The notes beneath the pieces are model-generated. The model worked only from the letters and a program-made list of their open reading frames with translations, had not been told where the DNA came from and made no database searches. Position numbers and translations under genes: made by a program. 16,359 nucleotides of DNA from Candidatus Hydrothermarchaeota archaeon (GTDB lineage Archaea > Hydrothermarchaeota > Hydrothermarchaeia > Hydrothermarchaeales > WAQR01), in assembly GCA_015520145.1 (NCBI GenBank), contig WAQR01000220.1:1-16359 (forward strand). Reading direction: 5' to 3'. Positions 1 to 7,442 of this stretch are shown in pieces. Numbering within the stretch: the first letter of the stretch is position 1; each line of letters starts with the position of its first letter.

Positions 1-106
1 ATTTTGTACTGCTGTGCGGCTGTTGCTGTTACTGCTGTTGGAGATAGGATTAGGATATTGAGGAGTTAGGCGAAGCGAAACTTTTCTCTCGCCTTTGTTT
101 GATACG

Positions 107-273
107 GCTTGATGCTTGATGATACGTTTGATAATGTGGATAATACTTGCCTGATACGTGAAATGACGTGGAATGCGAGAATACGTGGATCAACCTTCTG
201 GTTCGTAAGATCAATGGGTCAATCAAAGAGTCAAAGAGAGGTAAATAAAAAGAGTGGAAAATAAGGAAAATAA
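107..273. repeat. Cluster of four short tandem duplications
   Basis: Four adjacent-copy duplications are visible. GCTTGAT is repeated perfectly at 107-113 and 114-120. ACGTGAAATG at 156-165 is followed by ACGTGGAATG at 166-175 (9 of 10 match). TCAAAGAG is perfect at 223-230 and 231-238. GGAAAATAA is perfect at 256-264 and 265-273. The units are unrelated to one another, so this is not one repeat family but repeated local duplication. Confidence 0.85.
242..250 (+). promoter_or_regulatory. Candidate TATA box for the nucleotidyltransferase fusion gene
   Basis: TAAATAAAA lies 39-47 bases before the ATG at 289. With usual archaeal spacing, transcription would begin near 270, leaving a short leader that keeps the GAGGTGA ribosome binding site at about 279-285. 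The surrounding sequence is AT-rich, so the assignment is tentative. Confidence 0.35.
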
Positions 274-288
274 AGAGAGAGGTGAATA

Positions 289-1689
289 ATGAAGGTAAAG
301 AAGGCATTAATAATTGCTGCAGGACAGGGCAGTAGATTGAACCATTTAACTAAAGATGAGCCCAAATCATTGATCAGGCTTTTAGGCCGGTCTTTAATAG
401 AGAGGGCGATATTAACTGCAAAAGAAGCAGGGATTAGTGAATTTATCATAGTCATCGGTTATCATGGAGACAAAATAAAAAAACGTCTGGGAGATGGGAG
501 GAGGTATGGGGTAAAGATAGAATATGTTGAAAATAGGGAGTGGAAGAAGGAAAACGGAGTTTCTGTTTTAAAGGCGAAAGAACTGTTAAATGAGAACTTT
601 ATTCTCATGATGTCAGATCACGTATTTGACAGCCGTATTCTAAAAGGACTTATCAACACCAGCTCCAGGAATTCTGTTGTCCTTGCAGTGGATAGAAGAG
701 AGCCGCTGTATGAAGATACGAAGGTTCTGGAAAAGGACGGGAAAATTGTAGATATCGGCAAGGATATAAAAAACTCAAATTGTATAGATACGGGCATTTT
801 CCTGTGCACCCCGAGAATATTCTCCTATATCGAGGAGATAGTAAAAGAGGGGAAGACTGTACTTTCAGAGTGTATTGCAAGTGCTGCTAAAAATAATGAT
901 GCAGAAATATTCGATATTACCGGTATCCAGAGCTATGTTTCAGGGATGCGCAAGGATATCAGGCCCTGGTGGATGGATATCGATACTGAAGAGGACTTAA
1001 AGAAGGCAGGGGAGATTATAATCGAGAATTCAAGCAAGGGGGCGTCGGATTTCCTGGCACATTATGTCCACAGACCAATAGAGAACAGGCTTGTCGGTTA
1101 TATATCAAATTTCAGTATAACGCCAAACCAGCTGACCATCATTGTGAATGTGCTTGCCTATACCGTGACCGTGCTGTTTTTCCTCGGGTATCTTCTCCCT
1201 GCGTCAGTTTTGACTTTTGTTGTCGGGGTGCTCGATGGTATAGACGGCAAGCTTGCCAGGGTCAAGCTGCACAGCACCAGGATCGGGTCTCTGGAGCACT
1301 CTTTTGATCTGCTGTTTGAATTCTCATGGTTTATAGCGCTTTCCCTGTTCCTTTTCAGGTCTACAGGCAGCGCATTACCGCTGATACTGTGCATGTTCAT
1401 CATCCTATTTGTTGCGTTCTACAGGCATGTATATGACCTGTTCAGGAAATCGATGGGGAAAAGTCTGGATGACAGCGGGGATTTTGAGCGGATGTTCAGG
1501 AGAGTTGCTGGCAGGAGAAACCTGTATAATATCTCGATATTTGCAGGCGTGATATCGGGATATCCTCTCTATTCTCTGGTGTTTATCCTGTTTCATGCTG
1601 TGGTTACGGCTATTGTGTATTCTGCAATAGCTATGAGGCACATGTATGCAGCGGACCGCAGTGACTACACGATCTTTCACGGGCGTTAA
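289..1689 (+). CDS. Bifunctional sugar-phosphate nucleotidyltransferase / CDP-alcohol phosphatidyltransferase
   Basis: This 466-residue protein is a two-domain fusion. Residues 4-240 are a Rossmann-like nucleotidyltransferase: AAGQGSRL (10-17) is the nucleotide-binding loop, K26 in DEPKSL follows it, MMSDHVFD (107-114) carries the metal-binding Asp110, and WMDIDTEEDL (228-237) is the usual closing motif. Residues 255-455 are a membrane CDP-alcohol phosphatidyltransferase with several hydrophobic helices. Its signature is DGIDGKLAR (316-324) followed by GSLEHSFD (333-340). This architecture matches the archaeal/bacterial family containing inositol-1-phosphate cytidylyltransferase / di-myo-inositol-phosphate-phosphate synthase. 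The family first makes a CDP-activated headgroup and then transfers it to an alcohol at the membrane. No inositol-phosphate synthase is nearby, so the substrate is open: a compatible solute or a lipid headgroup are both possible. The ATG is preceded by GAGGTGA at good spacing. The third catalytic Asp appears replaced by Glu336, one residue closer than usual (see findings). Confidence 0.85.
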   Translation: MKVKKALIIAAGQGSRLNHLTKDEPKSLIRLLGRSLIERAILTAKEAGISEFIIVIGYHGDKIKKRLGDGRRYGVKIEYVENREWKKENGVSVLKAKELLNENFILMMSDHVFDSRILKGLINTSSRNSVVLAVDRREPLYEDTKVLEKDGKIVDIGKDIKNSNCIDTGIFLCTPRIFSYIEEIVKEGKTVLSECIASAAKNNDAEIFDITGIQSYVSGMRKDIRPWWMDIDTEEDLKKAGEIIIENSSKGASDFLAHYVHRPIENRLVGYISNFSITPNQLTIIVNVLAYTVTVLFFLGYLLPASVLTFVVGVLDGIDGKLARVKLHSTRIGSLEHSFDLLFEFSWFIALSLFLFRSTGSALPLILCMFIILFVAFYRHVYDLFRKSMGKSLDDSGDFERMFRRVAGRRNLYNISIFAGVISGYPLYSLVFILFHAVVTAIVYSAIAMRHMYAADRSDYTIFHGR

Positions 1690-1700
1690 TCTCTGTTAGT

Positions 1701-1724
1701 CCGGATAGATTCCCGGATAGATTT
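1701..1724. repeat. 12-bp tandem duplication next to the truD TATA box
   Basis: CCGGATAGATTC at 1701-1712 is followed directly by CCGGATAGATTT at 1713-1724 (11 of 12 identical). The second copy runs into the TATA-like element at 1722-1729. It could be an operator-like pair or simply another slippage duplication of the kind seen throughout this window. Confidence 0.8.
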
Positions 1725-1729
1725 ATAAT
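1722..1729 (+). promoter_or_regulatory. Candidate TATA box for truD
   Basis: TTTATAAT lies about 45 bases upstream of the GTG at 1771. An archaeal start of transcription about 25 bases downstream would fall near 1750, just ahead of the GGAGA ribosome binding site at 1756-1760. Confidence 0.5.
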
Positions 1730-1770
1730 GCCTGGAGATATTATTGGAGGTTATCGGAGATGAATGAATA

Positions 1771-3006
1771 GTGGAGACGATAGTAGAGATGATGAAAAGC
1801 CCTTATGAACTGGACAATCTCCTTGGACTCAGTTATTTTATAACAGATACACCGGGCATCGGGGGAAGACTTCGAACTACAGCCGAGGACTTTGTTGTAA
1901 CCGAACTATATGAGGACTGTGAAGAGGTCAGGGAAGGGGAATACACGCATTTCACTCTCGAAAAGATGAACTGGGATACTCATCGAGCGATTAAATTTAT
2001 AGCAAAACGTCTCGGCGTCTCCCATAAACGGTTCGGTTTTGCGGGTACCAAGGATAAACGGGCTGTGACCTCTCAGAGGGTGGCGGTGTGGAACGTGGAC
2101 ACGGAAGACCTCAGGAAAGTGGATATAAAAGGTATAACACTTTCAAATTTTAGAAGATCTGATAGGAGGATATCTCTGGGCGAGTCTCTTGGAAATCGGT
2201 TTGAGATTGCTGTAAGGGATATCAGAGATATCAGGGATATCGGACCCTGGGATGCCAGGGGGATATATGACATTCAGGAACTCCAGGAGTTACTGGAGAG
2301 CATATCTTCCAGGTTAAAGGAGGCCGGTGTTCCCAACTATTTTGGTTACCAGCGCTTTGGTGTGACCAGGCCGAATACCCATCTTGTTGGCAGGGATATT
2401 ATTAACGGAGACCTCAGGTCGGCAGTCCTGTCATATCTTGGCAGGCCTTATAAGTCAGAGAGGGAAGATGTATATGAGGCCAGGAAATTTGTTGATGATA
2501 CAGGGGATTTTAAAAAAGCATTGGAGATATTTCCAAGAAGGCTCAATTATGAGCGCAATATGCTGGATGCATTATCAAAGAATCCAAATGATTTTGCAGG
2601 TGCCCTTCGAAGACTCCCGAAAAAGCTTCGATGGATGCTGGTCCATGCCTATCAGTCCTATCTATTTAACAGGATTTTGAGTCTTTCTATTGAGAGGGGG
2701 ATAGAGAGAGAGGAGATAGATAAGATCCCTCTTTTTGGATATGAAAGTTCGTTTAGCCCTGGTATTGCAGGAGAAATTGAAAAGACCGTACTTGAGGAGG
2801 AAGGTATCTCTTTTGACCAATTTAAGATACCTTCAATGCCGGAGCTGAGTTCGAGAGGGTTTTTAAGAGATGCGTTTATTGAAATAGACCCTGATTTTGA
2901 AATAAAGGATGTCCAAAATGTCCTGGTAAGGTTTTCCCTGCCAACAGGTTCTTATGCCACGGTTGTTATGCGTGAGTTCATGAAGACTGACCCGTTGAAT
3001 TATTGA
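1771..3006 (+). CDS. truD: tRNA pseudouridine synthase TruD
   Basis: A 411-residue member of the TruD/Pus7 family, which isomerises uridine to pseudouridine in tRNA (position 13 in characterised members) in the cytoplasm. HKRFGFAGTKDKRAVTSQ (85-102) contains the catalytic Asp95 in the GxKDxxAxT motif. MNWDTHRAIKFIAKRLGV (66-83) is the family's substrate-binding helix region. PNYFGYQRFG (188-197) is the conserved NxFGxQRFG motif, followed by HLVG. The length fits archaeal TruD. The start is uncertain. GTG at 1771 has GGAGA ten bases upstream, while ATG at 1789 or 1792 would remove only six or seven residues. A TATA-like element and a 12-bp tandem duplication lie in the 81-base gap before it, suggesting independent transcription. 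Residues 149-158 read RDIRDIRDIG, produced by a ninefold-spaced DNA repeat. Confidence 0.95.
   Translation: METIVEMMKSPYELDNLLGLSYFITDTPGIGGRLRTTAEDFVVTELYEDCEEVREGEYTHFTLEKMNWDTHRAIKFIAKRLGVSHKRFGFAGTKDKRAVTSQRVAVWNVDTEDLRKVDIKGITLSNFRRSDRRISLGESLGNRFEIAVRDIRDIRDIGPWDARGIYDIQELQELLESISSRLKEAGVPNYFGYQRFGVTRPNTHLVGRDIINGDLRSAVLSYLGRPYKSEREDVYEARKFVDDTGDFKKALEIFPRRLNYERNMLDALSKNPNDFAGALRRLPKKLRWMLVHAYQSYLFNRILSLSIERGIEREEIDKIPLFGYESSFSPGIAGEIEKTVLEEEGISFDQFKIPSMPELSSRGFLRDAFIEIDPDFEIKDVQNVLVRFSLPTGSYATVVMREFMKTDPLNY
2216..2242 (+). repeat. Triple 9-bp in-frame repeat within truD
   Basis: GGGATATCA, GAGATATCA and GGGATATCG follow one another at 2216-2224, 2225-2233 and 2234-2242. They encode repeated Arg-Asp-Ile units in TruD at a point between conserved motifs, probably a surface loop. 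The unit length is a multiple of three, as expected if only frame-preserving duplications survive in genes. Confidence 0.85.
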
Positions 3007-3026
3007 GCACCTGGATAGGATAGGAG

Positions 3027-3043
3027 TTTAATTTTCGTATTTT
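3027..3043 (+). terminator. Weak T-rich terminator candidate after truD
   Basis: Three short T runs (TTTA, ATTTT and TATTTTC) follow the truD stop codon at 3004-3006 by about 20-40 bases. Archaeal termination relies on T tracts rather than hairpins. The runs are short, so the call is weak. Confidence 0.3.
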
Positions 3044-3074
3044 CATTCAAAGATGCTAATACCTACCGTATGTC

Positions 3075-3082
3075 TTATATAT
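3075..3082 (+). promoter_or_regulatory. Candidate TATA box for the DUF362 gene
   Basis: TTATATAT lies 33-40 bases before the ATG at 3115. It overlaps a more upstream in-frame ATG at 3070, which argues that translation starts at 3115 and not at 3070. Confidence 0.5.
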
Positions 3083-3114
3083 CCGGAAGACAAGGGTTTA
3101 TCTTGAGGGTTTCT

Positions 3115-3924
3115 ATGGCCACTGTGAGTATTATTAAATCAGGAAAAGTGGATGTGAAAAAGTCTCTGGATTTTATAAACTTCCAGCCAAAAGAATGTGA
3201 ACTTGCAGTTATCAAACCAAACTTCTGCGCACCCATGTCCCCGTCAACCGGTGCAACGACAGACATTAGAATACTCGAGCAGATCTTTAAGATGTATGAA
3301 GGTCTTGCAGAAGAGATTGTGGTTATAGAAAGCGACGGCTACACCTCATCTGCAAAAGAGAATTTTAAGATGACGGGTGCAAAAGAGGTCTGTGACTACT
3401 ATGGGGTTAAATTTACCAATCTTTCAAGGGACATACGTATCCCTGTCGAGATGGATTACGGTACATTAAGAGACTTCAAAGTTCCAAGGACGATTCTAAA
3501 GGCAGATGTCTTTATCAATGTCCCTGTGATGAAGACCCACAGGATAACCACGGTCAGCCTTGCATTGAAGAATATGGTCGGGATTATCCCGGGCAGGAAA
3601 GGGATATACCATCCAAAGATTGGCGGGGCGATAAGCGACCTCATGCGTATAAGGGCGCCTGATGTGAATATCATGGACGGGATTATTGCAATGGAGGGTA
3701 ACGGCCCTGTAAACGGCCAGCCGAAAAAGATGGGCATAATCATGGCCAGTACAGATGCCGTTGCTCTGGACACCGTGTGCTGTAAGGTTATGGGAGTGAA
3801 CCCGATAAGTGTCGGCCATATAACAGAGGCAGGGTATAATGGTTATGGCGAATATTCCATAAACAGGATACGTGTCGTTGGTCAGAGTATTGACAGTGTA
3901 CGGGACAGGTTTGACCTGCCGTGA
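3115..3924 (+). CDS. DUF362 domain protein
   Basis: A 269-residue single-domain protein of the DUF362 family. Family features are KPNFCAP (about residues 34-40), TGATTD (45-50), the strongly conserved NVPVMKTHR (135-143) followed by LALKNMVG, and DAVALDTV near the C-terminus. Some relatives carry an added 4Fe-4S ferredoxin domain. This one has none, and its biochemical role is not known to me. I chose ATG 3115 because GAGGGT (3105-3110) sits just upstream and a TATA-like element overlaps the alternative ATG at 3070, which would add 15 residues of poor character. The stop codon lies inside a 10-bp tandem duplication at 3916-3935. The gene stands between truD and a histidine kinase gene without overlap, so co-transcription is not evident. 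Confidence 0.85.
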   Translation: MATVSIIKSGKVDVKKSLDFINFQPKECELAVIKPNFCAPMSPSTGATTDIRILEQIFKMYEGLAEEIVVIESDGYTSSAKENFKMTGAKEVCDYYGVKFTNLSRDIRIPVEMDYGTLRDFKVPRTILKADVFINVPVMKTHRITTVSLALKNMVGIIPGRKGIYHPKIGGAISDLMRIRAPDVNIMDGIIAMEGNGPVNGQPKKMGIIMASTDAVALDTVCCKVMGVNPISVGHITEAGYNGYGEYSINRIRVVGQSIDSVRDRFDLP

Positions 3925-4036
3925 GCTGCCGTGACCCGCTGTACTGCGACACCACAGGACACATAGGACACATATAAAACATGAGAGAAAAGATGAGAAA
4001 AAAGCCGAGGGGGTTATGGCTTGAGTTATGGTTTTA
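3916..4036. repeat. Four successive short tandem duplications between DUF362 and the kinase
   Basis: The 145-base gap holds four adjacent duplications with different units. CTGCCGTGAG/CTGCCGTGAC is at 3916-3935 (9 of 10), spanning the DUF362 stop codon. AGGACACAT is perfect at 3956-3964 and 3965-3973. ATGAGAGAAAAG/ATGAGAAAAAAG is at 3981-4004 (11 of 12). GTTATGGCTTGA/GTTATGGTTTTA is at 4013-4036 (10 of 12). More than half of the gap is therefore made of duplicated units. Confidence 0.85.
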
Positions 4037-4041
4037 TATTA
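4033..4041 (+). promoter_or_regulatory. Candidate TATA box for the kinase-receiver-pelA cluster
   Basis: TTTATATTA lies about 30-37 bases before the ATG at 4070. It would place transcription initiation within a few bases of the start codon, so the message may be leaderless, consistent with the absence of a ribosome binding site. A second TATA-like run at 4053-4063 is too close to the start to serve this ATG. Confidence 0.45.
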
Positions 4042-4069
4042 AAAAGACGTGCATATATAATATGATACT

Positions 4070-5617
4070 ATGATGGAATTGAGTTCCCGTGACAGGGAAA
4101 CCCTGGTTAATATTATAGGGAGATTAAAGATAAAAAAAGAAGAGATACTCAAAAAGTTGAGAGAACCCGGTACACCAGGTACAAAAGAACCTGCATCTGA
4201 ACACGGAAGGATAAAACACGGAAAGATAAATGAGAGGGTCATACCTGAGATAGAGAAGATATTCAACATCACTCTCGGCCTGGAAAATATCGGGTTCCCT
4301 GAATATTTTTATGAGATCAAAAAACAGGGGATGCAGCTTGCAAAGATTGGAGTTCCTTATGAAGACCTCGTAGAGGGCATCCATCTTTATGAAAAGATTT
4401 TAATGCATGTTCTAATCCAGGAATATGCCGGCGAGGCAGGAAGTGATGGGGGAGAGGAGCTCGAAGAGGTTATCGGGGCATTTAGAGACCTCCAGTATAA
4501 GAATCTCACGACACTGATATCGGCTTATTTTGAAATAAACAAACAAAACGCATACAGCCAGGAAATGATGTATAGAAATATTATAGCTAATGCAAACGTT
4601 GCAATCATTGTCATCGACCCTACAGATTTTCGGATACTCGAAACGAACAAGAAGGGCATCTATCTTACAGGTTATCGGGAAGAGGAACTTTTAAAAAAGA
4701 AGATAACTGACATACATCCAGAAGACGAGATAAATAAAGCAAAGGGGTTTTTTAATAAAACTTTTGACGAAGGTTCCTGGGCATCAGATAAATTACACGT
4801 AATGAAAAAGACAGGGAGAATCATCCCGGTCAATATCAGTGCAAATGTTGTGGATTACAAGGGAAAAATGGCTATCATAGCAATCTTCCAGGACATCTCT
4901 GAAAAAAGGAAACTGGAACAGGAATTTTTAGAATATTTAAAAGAGCTGGAGAGGTCGAATCGGTTGAAAGACCTGTTTACAGACATAATTCGTCACGATC
5001 TCCTAAATCCTGCCAGCATAATATTAAATTATACTGAAATCCTCATCGAGAAAAAGGCAGGGAACATCGACGAACTGGTATCAATCAAACATAATATTGA
5101 ACGACTGATAGACATGATCACCACGGCATCAAAATTTGCAAAGGTAGAGGCGGTCAAAAAATTGGATTTTGAACGGGAGGATCTCGGTTCTATCTTAAAG
5201 TCGGTGATACAGGATTTTGAACCGATACTAAAAAAGAAGGGCATGGTGGTGGAATATAATGCAGGTGATGGAGAATATTTCGCATCTGTAAACCCTCTGG
5301 TCAGGGATATCTTCGTAAATCTTATAAGTAACGCAATAAAATACAGTAACGAGGGAAAGAAGATAGTAATAGATATTGAAGACGAGAAGACTGACTGGAA
5401 AGTAATGGTAAAAGATTTTGGTGAAGGGATATTAGACCAGAATAAAAAAGGGATATTTGACAGGTTTACAAGGATAGAGAAAGCAGGGATAAAAGGCACG
5501 GGGCTTGGACTTGCAATAGTAAAACGCCTGGTAGAACTGCATAAAGGTGAGGTCTGGGTAGAGGATAATCCTGAAGGAGGTAGTATCTTTTTTGTGAGGA
5601 TTCCAAAGACAAGGTGA
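4070..5617 (+). CDS. Soluble PAS-domain sensor histidine kinase
   Basis: A 515-residue cytoplasmic histidine kinase with no membrane segment. Residues 55-160 are a helical sensor region; LAKIGVPYEDLVEGIHLYEK (90-109) resembles the N-terminal domains of RsbR-type and related sensors, which is an inference from pattern only. Residues 165-285 form a PAS domain (VAIIVIDPTDFRILETNKKG, then the TGYREEEL and FQDISEKRK ends). The dimerisation/phosphoacceptor helix has IIRHDLLNP with His309. The ATPase domain shows the N box with Asn421 (NLISNAIKYS), the G1 box DFGEGI (449-454) and the G2 box GTGLGLAIVKRL (476-487). It would phosphorylate the receiver protein encoded four bases downstream. The signal is unknown. 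No ribosome binding site precedes ATG 4070 (a second ATG follows at 4073), and the promoter position suggests a leaderless transcript. Confidence 0.9.
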   Translation: MMELSSRDRETLVNIIGRLKIKKEEILKKLREPGTPGTKEPASEHGRIKHGKINERVIPEIEKIFNITLGLENIGFPEYFYEIKKQGMQLAKIGVPYEDLVEGIHLYEKILMHVLIQEYAGEAGSDGGEELEEVIGAFRDLQYKNLTTLISAYFEINKQNAYSQEMMYRNIIANANVAIIVIDPTDFRILETNKKGIYLTGYREEELLKKKITDIHPEDEINKAKGFFNKTFDEGSWASDKLHVMKKTGRIIPVNISANVVDYKGKMAIIAIFQDISEKRKLEQEFLEYLKELERSNRLKDLFTDIIRHDLLNPASIILNYTEILIEKKAGNIDELVSIKHNIERLIDMITTASKFAKVEAVKKLDFEREDLGSILKSVIQDFEPILKKKGMVVEYNAGDGEYFASVNPLVRDIFVNLISNAIKYSNEGKKIVIDIEDEKTDWKVMVKDFGEGILDQNKKGIFDRFTRIEKAGIKGTGLGLAIVKRLVELHKGEVWVEDNPEGGSIFFVRIPKTR

Positions 5618-5621
5618 CAGA

Positions 5622-6221
5622 ATGAAGATAATGGTTGTAGACGATGATCCTGGTATAATTTTTGTCTTAAAATCTATATTAAAAGACGAGGGACACGAGG
5701 TGATACCGGCATATAGCGGGAAGGAGTGTCTGGAAAAACTTGAAGAGGTTACCCCTGACCTGATTTTCCTGGACATCATGATGCCGGGGCTGGACGGCTG
5801 GGCGGTTTTGAGAGAGATAAAATCAAATGAGAAGCTGAAATCAATCCATGTATCAATGCTGACTACAAAGGGTCTGGTGCCGTCTGTTCTCGAAAAAGAG
5901 GAGATCGACGACCTTGTGGACTATATTGTAAAACCCTTTACAAAAGAGAGTATAATCAAAAGGCTGGAAAATATCCAGGATACCCAGGATAGAATAGATG
6001 ATATCAAAAGCAGATTAATAGAAATAGATGAAAAGCTGGCAGATGAATACGACAGGATATTTAAAGCAGAGAAACTGCACAAGAGCCTGCTGAATACATT
6101 ATTAGAGGTAAATAAAAAGAAGGGGATGAAAGGTACTGATGCGGTTATACAAAATGAACGCCGCCTGGTACAGATATATGAAAGGAGGAGGAGAGAGATC
6201 GAAAAGCTGGTGCAGAGATGA
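5622..6221 (+). CDS. Receiver-domain response regulator without DNA-binding output
   Basis: A 199-residue protein. Residues 1-115 are a receiver domain: acidic DDD (7-9), phosphoacceptor Asp51 in FLDIMMPGLDGW, Thr81 in MLTTKG, and Lys104 in VKPF. Residues 116-199 are rich in Lys, Glu and Leu and look helical or coiled-coil. They contain no helix-turn-helix, nucleotide cyclase or other enzyme motif. This suggests signalling by protein-protein contact. AAGGTGA (5611-5617) overlaps the kinase stop codon and gives good spacing to ATG 5622, so kinase and receiver are translationally linked and probably cognate. Its own stop overlaps the pelA start (ATGA at 6218-6221). Confidence 0.9.
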   Translation: MKIMVVDDDPGIIFVLKSILKDEGHEVIPAYSGKECLEKLEEVTPDLIFLDIMMPGLDGWAVLREIKSNEKLKSIHVSMLTTKGLVPSVLEKEEIDDLVDYIVKPFTKESIIKRLENIQDTQDRIDDIKSRLIEIDEKLADEYDRIFKAEKLHKSLLNTLLEVNKKKGMKGTDAVIQNERRLVQIYERRRREIEKLVQR

Positions 6222-7288
6222 AGATCCTCCACCGTGATTACAAGGAAGGCAGGGTAAAGGTCATGCCTGAGTCCCTGGACGATCTCTGGTATCTAAAGGG
6301 GATTATAGCAGAGGGTGATACTGTCTATGGTACCAGTTTCAGGCGCATTAGAGATGACGAGAAACTCAGGGCAGATAAAGGTGTCAGGGTGCCTGTCCAT
6401 ATAGGGATAGTGGTCAGCCGCACAGAATTTGCCGCATATATAACCAGGCTGAGGGTATCCGGGAAGATTATAGAAGGGCCGGAGGATTTGATTTCATACG
6501 GGACGTTTCATACAATCGAGATCAAGCCGAGGGATGTTGTAAGCATTAAAAAGGTGCGGTGGCAAAAATGGGAGGCAGAACGGCTGAAAGAGGCGGAAAA
6601 GTCTGCTAAAACACCTATTGTCCTGATACTGTGTATTGAAGACGGGGAGGCAGAGTTTGCTGTTGTGAGGAGGTATGGTATCGATTATGTTGCCAGGGTG
6701 ACCACGACTGTTTCAGGGAAATGGGTCGAAAAAGAGCACGAAACAACCATGAAAGAATTTTTCGATACTACAGCAGGGAAACTGGTGGAGGTATTGAAGA
6801 AGGAGGAGATAAAGTTTATCATCATCTGCGGCCCGGGGTTTACAAAGGAGAACCTTTTCAATTTTTTAAAGAGCAGACATCCGAAAATAGCAGGGATATG
6901 CCGCGTGGAGGGTGCAGGAACAGGCGGCAGGGTGGGGATTCAGGAGATAATAAAACGGGGCATTGTTGAGAAGATTGTGGAGGAGAGCAGGATATCTATT
7001 GAGACGATGCTGGTGGAGAGGGTGTTTGAGGAGATAGGCAGGGGCACGATGCTTGCAGCTTACGGGATGGATGACGTAAGGAATGCCCTGGAACTGGGGG
7101 CTGTTGAAAAGCTTTTGATAAGCGACAGATTCCTTAGAAAGTGCAGCAGTGCGGATAAGTTTATCGAGAAGACGCGGGCAATGAGAGGAGAGCCTGTAAT
7201 CGTCTCAACAGAACACGAAGCAGGCGAGCGGCTGGAGAGTATTGGCGGGATTGCTGCCATTTTGAGATTCAGGATAAGTGACGTCTAG
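6218..7288 (+). CDS. pelA: mRNA surveillance protein Pelota
   Basis: A 356-residue archaeal Pelota (Dom34 homologue), related to release factor aRF1, which binds stalled ribosomes and promotes their splitting with ABCE1. Residues 1-125 are the Sm-like N-terminal domain, with SYGTFHTIEI (93-102) diagnostic. Residues 130-250 form the central domain, with no GGQ motif, as expected for Pelota, and with ICGPGFTKENLF (203-214). Residues 255-350 are the C-terminal eRF1-type domain with AAYGMDDVRNALELGAVEKL and a closing STEHEAGERLESIGGIAAIL. The length is typical. ATG 6218 overlaps the receiver gene stop codon and has GGTG (6209-6212) five bases upstream, so translation is probably coupled. Linking a universal translation-quality gene to a two-component system is unusual. 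Confidence 0.95.
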   Translation: MKILHRDYKEGRVKVMPESLDDLWYLKGIIAEGDTVYGTSFRRIRDDEKLRADKGVRVPVHIGIVVSRTEFAAYITRLRVSGKIIEGPEDLISYGTFHTIEIKPRDVVSIKKVRWQKWEAERLKEAEKSAKTPIVLILCIEDGEAEFAVVRRYGIDYVARVTTTVSGKWVEKEHETTMKEFFDTTAGKLVEVLKKEEIKFIIICGPGFTKENLFNFLKSRHPKIAGICRVEGAGTGGRVGIQEIIKRGIVEKIVEESRISIETMLVERVFEEIGRGTMLAAYGMDDVRNALELGAVEKLLISDRFLRKCSSADKFIEKTRAMRGEPVIVSTEHEAGERLESIGGIAAILRFRISDV

Positions 7289-7299
7289 GATAATAAAAC

Positions 7300-7442
7300 A
7301 GATAATAACACAAGATAATAACACAACAGAAACTATTATATATATGTGTGTAGTGAGCGGGTATATGAGAGACAGCCGCACCAGTGAACCGCACCAGTGA
7401 ACACTAACTAATAATTTATGGTTGTATGGTTGGTTGTATGGT
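7300..7442. repeat. Three perfect 12-13 bp tandem duplications around a promoter
   Basis: AGATAATAACACA is repeated exactly at 7300-7312 and 7313-7325. CCGCACCAGTGAA is repeated exactly at 7376-7388 and 7389-7401. TGGTTGTATGGT is repeated exactly at 7419-7430 and 7431-7442. All copies are directly adjacent, with no spacer. The first pair lies upstream of the TATA-like run at 7336-7344 and the other two lie in the presumed leader. Confidence 0.9.
7336..7344 (+). promoter_or_regulatory. TATA box for the small peptide and trkH genes
   Basis: TTATATATA is one of the clearest TATA-like runs in the window. Transcription would begin near 7365, giving a leader of roughly 100 bases before the ATG at 7472, unusually long compared with neighbouring genes here. 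Confidence 0.5.

Larger units (their letters stand above)
1..288. other. Gene-free left edge with short tandem duplications
   Basis: I see no gene that I can support here. A reading frame open from base 1 to a stop at 67-69 could be the last residues of an upstream gene, but it is too short and too repetitive to judge. The stretch is largely made of short tandem duplications (see the repeat entry for 107-273) plus GCTGTT twice at 19-30 and TAGGAT twice at 45-56. The last 50 bases are purine-rich and carry a TATA-like element and the ribosome binding site of the next gene. Confidence 0.6.

Noticed and set aside
2384..2680. Plus-strand frame of 98 residues inside truD
   Set aside because: It is an out-of-frame shadow of the conserved TruD coding sequence with no start signals of its own.
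3070..3114. Earlier ATG for the DUF362 protein
   Set aside because: A TATA-like TTATATAT overlaps this ATG, and GAGGGT precedes ATG 3115 with proper spacing.
5029..5499. Minus-strand frame of 156 residues opposite the histidine kinase
   Set aside because: It mirrors the kinase ATPase domain codons and is Ser/Phe/Ile-rich in the way antisense frames usually are. The kinase motifs on the plus strand are complete.
7300..7442. Possible CRISPR array or integrated repeat family
   Set aside because: Each unit occurs only twice, the units differ, and there are no spacers between copies.
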